A stretch of 64,000 nt of DNA, from positions 90,458,547-90,522,546 of the forward strand of contig NC_066580.1 of the NCBI RefSeq assembly GCF_024323335.1. Direction: 5' to 3'. Both the position numbers and the translations under genes were made by a program. This stretch comes from Lathyrus oleraceus (Eukaryota; Streptophyta; Magnoliopsida; Fabales; Fabaceae). The notes beneath the pieces are model-generated. The model ran no database searches. It saw only the letters and a program-made list of their open reading frames with translations, and had not been told where the DNA came from. Of the stretch, positions 1 through 11,700 are shown piece by piece. How positions within the stretch are numbered: position 1 is the first letter of the stretch; each line of letters begins with the position of its first letter.

Positions 1-345
1 CCCAAGATGTATGAACCTTTGATTAATGATCATGATGCCCAAATTCCACAAGAATGGCCATCATCCATTGCTTTGACTGACCACTGACTGATTTTGACCT
101 AATTTCTGATGATTGCTTCCACTGCAAGCAACAAGGTTAGACTGACAATATTTTTGTACTTTTTGAATGATAAACATATGAAAGCAAAGATATACAAATG
201 CAAAGTATGCTTGGTGATCAAGAAATCCACCCACAAGGCAATCTATCCACTAAGAGGAAAACAAAAGCATGCATTGATCCTTGAGGTTATGAAATGAATG
301 ATATGGGCCATGAGGGATCTTAGGGCCCAAAATTGGGGTCTTACA
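1..345 (-). mobile_element. Element A 3' LTR (partial, cut by window edge)
   Basis: These 345 bases repeat almost perfectly at 22023-22367. On the minus strand they begin TGTAAGACCCCAATTTTG, the typical start of an Ogre-type LTR, directly after a polypurine tract. Only the first 345 bases of the LTR (U3) are in the window; the rest lies to the left. One visible difference between the LTR ends is ttaca here against ttata at 22367. The near identity of the two copies suggests a fairly young insertion. Confidence 0.93.
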
Positions 346-358
346 GATGCCCCTATTT
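346..358 (-). promoter_or_regulatory. Element A polypurine tract
   Basis: On the minus strand this reads AAATAGGGGCATC and abuts the LTR start. It is the plus-strand primer site for reverse transcription. Elements B and D have nearly the same tract (AATAGGGGCAGC) directly before their LTRs at 38333, 52426 and 57391, which supports both the call and the shared lineage. Confidence 0.88.
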
Positions 359-1131
359 AAGGTCATTCTAGCCGGAGAAGTGAAGTTTAGAAATCTTCAT
401 CTCGACGCGGTAGAATGAGCTTAAATAACAGTAATGAGACAAATTTTGGTCCCTAAGAGACCTCATGATGCAAATGTATGCGTGCAAAAGACACAAATTC
501 TGTGGGGAATACGATTCACACAGAAGAAAAGACGATCCATCGGAGTAGTACACTCACCAGGAACAGAGACTCTATCAAGACTTTATGGGGGTAATAAAAG
601 AAAAAGAAATGCGTAAACAATACACGACCCTAAACTGGGGAAAAACAAAACTGACATAACGTCAATAAGACACGACTCTGATTAGGGAACAGAAAAACAG
701 ACTGGAGAACTCACTGGGGAGTGAAGGACTCACACTGGGAAGAGGATTCCAAATGGAAAATAAATCCATTGGAGAGACACAAGCTGACTCCTGAGGAGAA
801 GCAAAAAAGTTCCACTGGGGAAGTAACAAAGCACATGAGATGTTACCAGGCATACGGGTAACAAACTCAGAAAAAATCTGACTCCACAGGGGGACCGAGG
901 TCATAATAGGGAGCAGAAAGGAGGGAACACCAAGGATACCGGTTACTGGGTATATAATAGGTGACCAACCAAAGCGTGAATTGGATTTCACTTCCAAAAC
1001 ACTCATCATCCTGAAGGGAGCTAGAACAGCAGACTTGTTTATAGGATGGATATTCAATTCCACAAGGAAAATGAATCTTACTCTGAGGGGAAAACAATCA
1101 AAAGATTGACTCAAGAGCGAACGAGATATAA

Positions 1132-2003
1132 TATCCATTACCGTCAGAACGTGGATAGAATACTCAGATGAGACATATTATTCATTACCGGCAGACCGTG
1201 AATAATATACTCGAAAGGAAAATTATCCTGAACCGGTTACTGGGTTGTAGGATAAGATCCGAAGACGTGGATTGGTTTTCACTTCCAAAACACTCATCAT
1301 CCGAAAGGAGGGCTTGAAAAAGCAAATCGACTTACAGGACGGACATCCGAATCCACAACGGGAAAACGAATCTTACTCAATTGGGGACACAAACCCAAAG
1401 AGTGCATGAGATATAATATCCATTACCGGCAGACCGTGGATAAGAACTCGCATGAGATATATTATCTATTACCGTCAGAACGTAGATAATAAACTCGCAT
1501 GGTAAGAAACACCAGAGATACCGGTTACTGGGTATATAATAGGTGATCTACCGAAAACGTGAATTGGTTTTCACTTCCAAAACACTCATCATCCGAAACA
1601 CACACTGGTTAAAGGATGGCTATTCGATTCCACAAAGAATACGAATCTTGCTCAGTTGGGAAAAATCAACAAAGGATTCCAACTAAAGAGCGCATGAGAA
1701 ATACTATTCATTACCGGCAGACCGTGAATAATACACTCGAAAGGAAAAGACACCAGAGATACCGGTTACTGGGTATATAATAGGTGACTAACCAAAAAAA
1801 AAGAGAGACAATCGATACCAAGCATACGGGTAAACGAAAGACAACTCAAAGGGATAAATTGCAAGCATCCGGCAATCATCCAACAACAGGAATATTCGAC
1901 TCCACAAAGGGAAATAACGAATCTTACTCGACTGGGGAAACACAAAAGGCTTCGACTGAAGAGCGCATGAGATATACTATTCATTACCGGCAGACCGTGA
2001 ATA
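1132..2003 (-). repeat. Six hairpins with a conserved loop and covarying stems
   Basis: Hairpins lie at 1132-1157, 1175-1208, 1417-1442, 1460-1491, 1705-1730 and 1978-2003. Each has outer arms of 6-10 bp around a 14-nt middle, ttaccg[g/t]caga[c/a]cg. On the + strand the arms are TATCCA/TGGATA, TATTCA/TGAATA or TATCTA/TAGATA, so paired positions change together. Inside the middle, CGG/CCG alternates with CGT/ACG, again preserving pairing. The same hairpin occurs in element B at 36381-36412. Confidence 0.85.
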
Positions 2004-4822
2004 ATATACTCGCATGGAAGACTATCCACAACCGGTTACTGGGTTAACAAAGGATAAATCAACCGAACAGAAAGGCATCGGGATACCAAATCAGGTATAT
2101 AATAATAACCAATCAAAAGGAGCAACAGACATTACCGACAAAAGGGTAAATGAAAGGCGAACTGCTAAGGATAAATTGCAAGCATCCGGCAATTATCCAT
2201 GGGGACTAGCTGAGGACGCATTGGTATACAACCAATGATCTGGGGAACAAATCACTAGCAAACGGTGAAAGGACCCACTGGGGATAAAATTGCTAACATA
2301 TGGCAATTATCCACAAAAGACTTGCTGGGGATATAAGTGCTGATCTGAGCAACTTATCCAAGCAAAGGAACATCAACATCAAGGACTAGATGAAGATAAC
2401 CACAAGATTAGGGTTTACATCTACCGAATACGGGGTAGAAGACCAACAACTCCGCGTGGGGATAGAACAAATCACAAATCCGCACGGGAAACCAAGATAG
2501 GGTTTATAACAAACCACAAACTGCTGAAGAGCAGGAAAAATAGGATTTACAACTACCGGGTATGAGGTAGAAAACCAAAAACTCTGGCTGGAGAATAAAA
2601 GGTGTATAACCACAAATTCTGTTAAGAAAGCCAGGAAAAGTAGGACTTACAACTACCGGTTTGTAGGCAGAGGCCCAAAAACATTCCGCTGGGGAACAAC
2701 CCACTGGGAAGTACAAGATATCTGACAAATAGCCAATTCGGAAATGATCCGAAAAGACGGACTGAATCAAGACACGTCCTAATGAGGATATAACTCAAAT
2801 AGGAAAATCCATCCCAATATATGTGTTGGGAGGAAACGGAAGAAACCGTCATCCACGAGGGTATATCTCAGTGGGGAACTGCAGAAGGAAAAACAACATT
2901 TTCTACTTATGGGGTTGACTCTATATGGAGAGATTTTAAACACCCAACATCTGCTTGGGGAGATCTGTAAAGAGATCTATATCACCATAGCAGGAGACAC
3001 GACAAACAAAAGATATATGGCGAAAAATGCAACATGAATATCTGAATGTTTTATGAATATGCATGAACATGCGTGATTTATGTTTGATGAATGCTGACAA
3101 AACAGACAATTCTAACACAACAGGTTCAAAAACCAAACGTCCGGTATTATACTTCCAGGGGAAAAAAACCAGCTGGAGAGCCAATCTGCGGAGATCTACA
3201 TGCTGTAAAGCAAAGATCTGCAGGTACTGCTGAAGAAGCGGCGAATCATAAATATCCGGAAACATCCCAAACGGGGTACAGAAAGTCACAACGGGCATAA
3301 CAGCCACCAAGACGAATCTGTAGGGGAACAAGAGAAGTCCCAAAGTATATGCAAGGGATCCCAGTGTCAACTGAGAAACAAAGAGTGCATTGCACAAACT
3401 GCCGTGGAAGCAAATCCACATAACTCCGCTGGGGAATAACCCACTGAGGGAGAATGATATCATCCAGATAGAATCTAACTGCATAAGCAACTCTACTGGG
3501 GAAAACTGTCAGCTACTCTCTTGGGAACAAACCACTGAGGGAGGACAGATCAAACAAATAGATTCTGCAACGAACCGCTCCACTTGGGGAGAATGTACAC
3601 AGCAAAACTGATCACAACAAGTAGATTCTGCAATATAAGCCACTCTACTGGGGATCACAAACAGCCAGGAAATTAATCCGTTCACTGGAGGCCAAAGCCG
3701 TCATCCGACCATATTGGGGATTGAAAGAGTATTCAACGGGCAAAACTACCACAACAAATATTCTGCAGACTAAGCTGAGGAAAAGATGGGTGAAAATACA
3801 CTGGGATGTCAACCCAAGTCAACCACGGAGTAGGGAAATAAATCCTGCTCTGCTGGAGAGAAAAACTCTGATGGAGAGATAGCAACAATTCCACAGACGA
3901 CTTCGCCGGGGAAAGGTAAAGTACCGGGTATCAAACCACTGACTTACCGAGTCTTCAAAGAGAAAACGAACGTGCTGAGGAAACAAACAAGTCCTGCTGG
4001 CACACTGCATGGGGAAAAGCGGTAACAACTCCACTTGCAACCCTGGTGGGGATATTGATAACAGTTCTACTCGTGACTCCGAGGGGAGTATCAATCAATC
4101 AGTTATACTCATGACTGTGCTGAGGAGACAAATAAAGTCTGGGGTATGCGACCCACTGGAGAAAGTGACGGGGCACCAAGGTGATAAACCATCAATCGCC
4201 GAAACTTCACAAGAAAACACCCATGCTAGGGGAACTGCTGCTGGAGAAAACGAAGTCTTCAACAACAAATTACTTGCGACCGTACTGGGGAACAACCCCA
4301 ACAACAACTCTGCTTGAGGAACCACCCCAACAAAGATCTGAAGAAAGAAGATACCACCAAACCAGGAATATGAACCAATGTCTTATCTGTTGGGAATCAT
4401 GCCACCCTCGGGAGAGCACTGAGATATTCTTGAGTATCCTTTCAATCTTATGAATATTCACTTTGTTTAAAACAAAAATTTTGAAAAATTTGATTTGTTT
4501 AAAACAATGATATTTTATCAATTTAAAACATGCAAAACATTTGTTGAATTGAAACAAATAAGAGTGCAAATAATTGGATAAAAAGCTCAAATTGATTTGG
4601 TAGAATGGTAGTCTGCAAATGGCAAGACTCCATAGATCTGTACAAATTTGAAATCAGTGATATATATTGGAAGAGGGCTACATTGAACATAATGATCCTT
4701 TCTCTACCAATTTGAATCTCGATGTATCCGAAGCTTCGGTTGACGACGAATCGAGAATCTTCTGACGAAATGACGACTGATGAACCAGAAAGTCTTGTCA
4801 GGATGCAGTTACTTGCCAAAAT

Positions 4823-4985
4823 CCCTAATTTTTGCCTAGATTGCCCCAGAGTGAGGTACTCAATCTAGCGGGTATGCAAATATATTCTTTTTTCAAGTCT
4901 CTAATTTTTGCCTGGATTACCCTTGCGGGTTCTCCACCGAGACGCTCATTTTTGCCTAAGCCGCCCTTTCGGGTTTTCAACTTAG
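4823..4985 (-). repeat. Post-pol hairpin series, each beside a GGCAAAAA tail
   Basis: Three hairpins lie just downstream of pol. In + coordinates the arms are 4981-4985/4956-4960 (CTAAG type), 4933-4936/4913-4916 (TGGA/TCCA, with an inner ACCC/GGGT stem) and 4861-4868/4836-4843 (an 8 bp stem, CTAGATTG/CAATCTAG). In element sense each is followed by GCAAAAAT. The stems are unrelated in sequence. Element B has four equivalents at 33799-33996. Confidence 0.8.
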
Positions 4986-5042
4986 CGAGCAATTCTTTTT
5001 TTCATTCTTTTTTTTTCATTTGCATATACTCTTTTTTTTTTT

Positions 5043-8000
5043 TTAGGCAAAGTATTTCTTGACTGCATCTGAATTCACAGGACGAGTGAAATCCTCCCCA
5101 TCCATTGTTGTAAGCATCAAAGCACCGCCTGAAAAGGCTCTCTTAACAACATATGGACCCTCATAGTTTGGAGTCCACTTGCCCCTGGAATCGGGCGCGA
5201 AAGACAAAACTTTCTTGAGCACAAGGTCACCTTCTCGGAACACACGAGGCTTGACCTTCTTGTCGAATGCTTTCTTCATTCTCTGCTGATACAACTGACC
5301 ATGGCACATGGCAGTCAATCGCTTCTCTTCAATCAAATTCAGTTGGTCATAACGACTCTGAATCCATTCAGCATCAGTCAACTTGGCTTCCATCAAGACT
5401 CGCATTGATGGGATCTCCACCTCTACTGGGAGAACGGCTTCCATGCCATAAACAAGAGAGAAAGGGGTTGCCCCTGTTGAAGTGCGTACAGACGTACGAT
5501 ATCCATGCAAAGCAAATGGCAGCATCTCATGCCAATCTTTGTACGTGACAGTCATCTTCTGGATAATCCTCTTGATATTCTTGTTAGCAGCTTCAACAGC
5601 CCCATTCATCTTAGGTCTGTAAGGAGAGGAATTATGGTGTGCAATCTTAAATTCAGCGCACAACTCATCCATCATCTTATTATTCAGATTGGATCCATTA
5701 TCAGTAATGATCCTCTCTGGCACACCATAACGGCAAATCAACTGGTTCTTGATAAACTTCACAACCACCTGCCTGGTTACATTCGCGTACGAAGCGGCTT
5801 CAACCCATTTGGTGAAGTAATCAATTGCTACGAGAATAAACCGATGTCCATTGGACGCTTTCGGCTCAATCATGCCGATCATGTCGATTCCCCACATAGA
5901 GAAAGGCCATGGTGATGAAATCACATTCAGGAGTGTCGGAGGAATATGAATCTTATCCGCATAAATTTGACACTTGTGACATCTCTTCACATACTTGCAA
6001 CAGTCAGACTCCATTGTCAGCCAATAGTAGCCTGCTCTCAACATCTTCTTAGCCATGGCATGTCCATTGGAATGAGTACCAAATGAACCCTCATGGACCT
6101 CAGTCATCAATAGGTTTGCTTCGTGTCTATCCACGCATCTGAGCAAAACCATATCAAAATTTCTCTTGTACAGCACTTCACCACTGAGGTAGAAACTGCC
6201 TGACAACCTTCTCAAAGTTTTCCTATCTTTCACAGATGCCCCAGGCGGGTAGACCTGGTTCTGGAGGAAATTCTTGATATCAAAATACCAAGGCTTGTCA
6301 TCTTTCACGTCTTCAATTGCAAATATGTGAGCGGGTCTATCCAAACGCATCACAGTAATGTTGGGAACATCATTCCACCATCTGACAACTATCATGGAAG
6401 CAAGCGTTGCAAGGGCATCTGCCATCCGATTATCCTCTCGAGGAATATGATAAAATTCAACTTCTGTAAAGAAAGTTGAAATTCTCCTTGCATAATCTCT
6501 GTATGGGATGAGACCTGGTTGATTTGTCTCCCATTCACCCTTGATCTGATTGACAACCAAAGCTGAATCACCATAGACATCAAGATACTTGATTCTCAAG
6601 TCAATGCATTCTTCAAGTCCCATAATACAGGCTTCATACTCCGCCATATTATTCGTGCATTTGAAAGTTAGCCTTGCTGTAAATGGAATGTGCGATCCCT
6701 GGGGATTAATGATTACTGCCCCAATTCCATTTCCATATTGATTAACAGCGCCATCAAACACCATCGTCCATCTGGAACCAGGTTCTGGACCTTCATCAAG
6801 TGTAGGCTCATCGCAATCTTTCATCTTCAAATACAGAATTTCCTCGTCAGGGAAGTCATACTGAACAGACTGATGATCTTCAATCGGCTGGTGCGCTAAG
6901 TGGTCAGCCAAGATACTACCTTTGATAGCTTTCTGAGCTCGATACTCAATATCATACTCAGACAATAACATCTGCCAACGGGCAATCCTCCCAGTTAAAG
7001 CAGGCTTCTCGAAGATATACTTAATTGGATCCATTCTGGATATCAACCAAGTTGTATGATTTATCATGTACTGGCGCAAACGCTTAGCTGCCCAAGCTAA
7101 AGCACAGCACGTCTTCTCAAGCATAGAGTACCGAGACTCACAATCAGTAAACTTCTTACTGAGGTAGTAAATAGCAAACTCCTTCTTCCCTGATTCATCT
7201 TGTTGACCGAGTACACAACCCATCGAGTCTTCAAGAACTGTTAAGTACATAATCAGAGGTCTTCCTTCTACTGGCGGAGACAAAATCGGAGGTTCAGACA
7301 GATAATCCTTGATACTGTCGAAAGCTTTCTGGCAATCCTCGGTCCAATCATGAGACTGATCTTTCCGGAGGAGCTTGAATATCGGCGCACATGTGGCAGT
7401 CATGTGGGATATAAATCTGGAAATGTAGTTCAAGCGGCCAAGAAAACCTCGGACTTGCTTCTCAGTTTTGGGTGCGGGCATCTCTTGTATTGCTTTGACC
7501 TTTGCAGGATCAACCTCAATACCTCTTTCACTTACCACAAAACCCAACAACTTGCCGGAACGGACTCCAAAAGTACATTTGTTCGGATTCAGACGAAGCT
7601 GGAACTTCCTCAAACGCTGAAAAAGCTTCAACAAATGCTCAATATGCTCAACTTCCGTTCGGGACTTAGCAATCATATCATCAACATAGACTTCTATCTC
7701 CTTGTGCATCATATCATGAAACAAGGTAGTCATAGCTCGTTGATACGTGGCTCCGGCGTTCTTCAAACCGAAGGGCATCACTCGATAACAGAATGTTCCC
7801 CAAGGTGTGATGAATGTTGTCTTCTCCATATCCTCTGGTGCCATCTTGATTTGATTATATCCGGAAAATCCGTCCATAAAGGAAAAGACTTTGAATTTAG
7901 CTGTATTGTCTACCAACATGTCAATGTGTGGTAGAGGAAAATCATCTTTTGGACTAGCTTTATTCAAATCTCTGTAATCAACGCACATACGGACTTTTCC

Positions 8001-8505
8001 GTCCTTCTTAGGAACAGGCACAATATTGGCCACCCATAGAGGATATGTCGAAGTCACCAGAAACCCCGCATCAATTTGCTTCTGAACTTCCTCTTTGATC
8101 TTCACTGCCATATCTGGATGAGTTCTTCTGAGCTTCTGCTTCACAGGCACGCACTCAGGCTTCAAAGGCAGGAAATGTTGCACAATATCTGTATCTAAAC
8201 CCGGCATGTCTTCATAGGACCAAGCAAAGATATCTGAATATTCTCGTAGCAAGCTGATCAAATCTTCCTTAACAGACCCTTCAAGAAGTGCCCCAATCTT
8301 CACCAGGCGCTCACAATCTTCAGATCCCAAGTTGACTGTTTCCAAGTCTTCGAGATGCGGCTGAATGATCTTCTCTTCGTGCTCAAGGAGACGGGTGATC
8401 TCATCAGGAATCTCTTCAACGTCATCTTCCTCTGCCTCAAATACAGGGAATTCAAAGTTGGGAGATGGCGTTGGATCATTATGTTCAATGGGTTTTAGGA
8501 TCAAC
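5043..8505 (-). CDS. pol: Element A Pol: RT, two RNase H domains, integrase
   Basis: This long frame of about 1150 residues (read from 8504) encodes the replication enzymes of an Ogre/Tat-lineage Ty3/gypsy element. Reverse transcriptase spans roughly residues 115-330, with the catalytic FMDG (D211) and YVDD (273-276). A gypsy-type RNase H follows at about 408-540. A second RNase H, typical of Tat elements, covers about 580-700 with D584, E622, D646 and D696. Integrase has an H2C2 zinc site (C842, C845) and D874, D935, E971, with exactly 35 residues between the last two. It ends with a GPY-type module. The frame has no usual ATG at its start because it is the second exon, beginning at base 8505 after the intron. 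It ends at a stop at 5043. No break is visible, so it may be active. Confidence 0.96.
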
Positions 8506-8782
8506 CTGCATAATGATTTTGGTTAAGAAAAATTCAGCATTTAAACAAGCAAATCATTATGCAGATGAAAAAATGTTGCTTTTACAGCTTTTATTTTTGT
8601 TTTTATGGTTTTTTGTGATCACTGATTTCATAAAGAAAGCAAAAAGTGAAAACAAAGGAAAAACAAATGTTTTGACAATGCAAAAATTGAATGAAAATAT
8701 CATTGTATATATGCTTTGCCAACAATGTCATCACTTCTCCTTTTGGCATGGGAGAAGGGTTTTAAACAAAATGAACAATTAC
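8506..8782 (-). other. Element A intron between protease and RT
   Basis: An intron at this place is an established trait of Ogre elements. On the minus strand the donor is GA|GTAATT (GT at 8782-8781) and the acceptor is TGCAG|G (AG ending at 8506), giving 277 bp. Removing it keeps the reading frame from gag-protease into pol and deletes the gag-protease stop codon at 8781-8779. That stop overlaps the donor itself, so unspliced RNA would make Gag-Pro only and spliced RNA Gag-Pro-Pol. The interval is AT-rich, as plant introns are. No RNA data are available here. Confidence 0.85.
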
Positions 8783-11700
8783 TCTGATCTATGGATAACT
8801 GTAGGAACATCCACAGCGACCCAATTGTGGCAGACACCACCAGGAATAACAAAATTGTTCAAATCTTCTGCATCTTCTTCTTCAATGATAGCAGCAGCTT
8901 CCTCTTCTGCAGGTTGATCAGCATGGATGAATCCTCCACTTGTGAACAGACCTTGCTCATTGCATGCCCCAGAACCATAGCCAATGCCAGCCCGGGATCG
9001 ATTATCTTCAAGTTCAAGCACTTTCCCTAAACCAGCGACTGCACCACATTCAATGGCCAGCTTTGCATCACGGTAGGAAGTGAATGAAGGAGACTTCTTC
9101 TCGATTGGTTTATCAATAGATAAAGCTTGGAACTGAGTTCCAACTTCATCCTCTGCATCAATGTACGAGAAAGAAGACAGATTACTGACCAGGAGAGCCT
9201 TTTCTCCCCCTACTACAACCAATTTCTTGTTCTTCACAAACTTCAACTTTTGGTGTAGGGTGGATGTCACGGCGCCAGCCTCGTGAATCCATGGTCTGCC
9301 CAAGAGACAACTGTATGATGGGTGAATATCCATTACTTGAAAAGTGATCTGGAAATCACTTGGTCCAATCTTGATCGGGAGATCCACTTCTCCAATCACG
9401 GTCTTACGCGACCCATCAAAAGCTTTAACAACAACCCCACTCTGCCTCATAGGAGGACCTTGATACGACAAACGTGAGAGTGTGGATTTTGGCAATACAT
9501 TAAGAGAAGATCCAGTGTCTACCAACACATTGGACATTGCATCCGATTTGCAATTCATTGAGATGTGTAAAGCCATGTTGTGGTCTCTTCCCTCCTCAGG
9601 GAGATCAGCGTCACAGAAGCTCAAAGTGTTGCAAGCGGTGATGTTTGCAACAATGCTATCAAATTGTTCCAGGGTGACGTCGTGATCGACATATGCCAGG
9701 TCCAAGACTTTCTGAAGAGATTCCCGATGGGGTTCTGAATTTAGCAGTAGAGAAAGAATAGAAATCTTGGAGGGCGTGTGTAGAAGCTGGTCTACAATGT
9801 TGTACTCACTCTTTCTGATGAGCCTCAGCATCTCATCAGATTCTTCATCAACAATGCCACTCGGGCCATCTGAAGAAACAGGAGTCTTTTGTACAGACGG
9901 GGAGGGTTTGGCAACATCAAGTGCCGGATTCTGAACATTCACAGCAGTCCCCACAGGACGCTCAACAGATTCAGAAGCAACAGCCTTAGCAGGCGCAGAA
10001 AAGACACGACCACTGCGGGTCAATCCACTAACATCAGCGATAGTGGTCACGGAAGTGGAAGGCAAAGGTACCTCAACCCCATCCTGGACAGCAACAGGAT
10101 TGTACCGGAAAGGTACGGCTTTATCAGATGAATAAGGCACAGGGCCAGCTGGCTTGATAATCAAAGCAGGTGAAGCTTTCGGTTTGTTGCTATTGTAGCG
10201 AATAACAACGGGCTCTGGTAGCTTGAACACCGGGGAGATGACACTCACTTCGGGCTCAACAGTATCCACATTGCGATTCTGGAGAATCTCAATGGTACCT
10301 TCATTCAACATTATTTGAAGTTCCTTACGAACTTGGTCACAGCCCAAACGATTGACCGAGCAGACGCGGCACTTATCGTGGTTATGCTCCAAATAACTGT
10401 GCTGACACAGCATCTTATGTAAATCAACCAACGATTGCCGGATATGGCTGATGTACTTCACCTTGTACTTCCCAAGGTCCTCCTGGATCATGTTTACAGA
10501 CTTCCCATGCGAAGGCAATGGGTTCCTGGTGACATTCGGGTTGGAGTCTTCAAAACTCAGAATTCCGCTTCTCATGAGGTCTTGAACCTTATTCTTCAGC
10601 GGGAAACAGTTCTCAACGTTGTGGCCCGGAGCACCGGAATGGTAGACACAATGCTGGTCTGGTTTGTACCACCATTGCGGGTTTGCAGGAATTGCAGGAG
10701 GATCCCTGGGTGAAACCAACTTCCTCTCCAACAAGGAGGGATAAAGCTCTGTATATGTCATCGGAATAGGGTCGAAGCTGACCTTCTTCCTATCATAGTT
10801 CACATTTGCTTGATTGGTTGTACTTCCACGAGGCTGGTAAGCCTGTTGCTGTGGACGTTGCTGTTGCTGTTGATATTGCGGTTGTGGATATTGCTGCTGA
10901 TGCTGATACTGCTGAGCATTATCCTTGAATACAGGTGCCACACTAGCCACCTGATGCTGATGTCTGGCACGATGTGCAGGCTTCCTCTGAACAGAGGGTC
11001 TTCGATGCTTTGGCTGAGACTGCACAGCATGCGCTTCTCCTTCTTTTCTCTTAAACGCTCCATACCGTTTAGAGGAAGAGCCATCATCTTTTGCCAACCG
11101 TCCTTCACGGACACCTTCTTCAAGACGCATCCCCATATTCACCATCTCGGTGAAATCAGAGGGAGCGCTGGCCACCATTCTCTCATAGTAAAATGACCCA
11201 AGAGTCTTCAGAAAGATCTTGGTCATCTCCTTCTCTTCTAATGGTGGAGTAATTTGAGCTGCCAGCTCACGCCATCTCTGGGCGTATTCCTTGAACGATT
11301 CTTTGTCCTTTTGTGACATAGACCTGAGTTGATCTCTGTCAGGCGCCATGTCAACGTTGTATTTATATTGCTTGACGAAAGCTTCGCCAAGGTCATTGAA
11401 AGATCGGATGTTGACGCTGTCCAGGCTCATGTACCAACGGAGGGCAGCACCAGACAAGCTGTCTTGAAAGTAGTGGATCAAGAGTTGATCGTTGTCGGTC
11501 TGCGTGGACATCTTTCTGGCATACATGACCAAGTGTGCCAAAGGACAAGTGTTCCCTTTATACTTCTCAAAGTCTGGGACCTTGAATTTAACTGGTATTT
11601 TCACACCGGGAACTAGACAAAGTTCGGCTGCTGACTTGCCGAAGAGATCTTTGCCTCTAAGAGTTCTCAATTCCTTTCTCAGCTCAAGGAATTGGTCGTT

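Larger units (their letters stand above)
359..5042 (-). other. Element A hypervariable 3' UTR with repeat and hairpin arrays
   Basis: This 4.7 kb between the pol stop and the polypurine tract holds no convincing coding frame. It is built from degenerate repeated blocks. One set has motifs such as ACCGGTTACTGGGT, another CTACC(N8)GGTAG (for example 2421-2438 and 2553-2570), and a third short CACTGGGGA words (712, 813, 2276). Much of it is recognisably homologous, on the opposite strand, to the 3' UTR of element B (for example around 36946-37040). Long tandem-repeat 3' UTRs are known for Ogre elements. The open frames inside it are repeat translations without domain features. Confidence 0.85.

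Noticed and set aside
662..1138. A 158-residue minus-strand frame in the A 3' UTR
   Set aside because: It overlaps degenerate repeats and hairpins, its relatives in B are broken, and it has no domain.
10810..11196. Leu-rich plus-strand frame that looks like a membrane protein
   Set aside because: It is the antisense of the Gln/His-rich Gag linker of element A.
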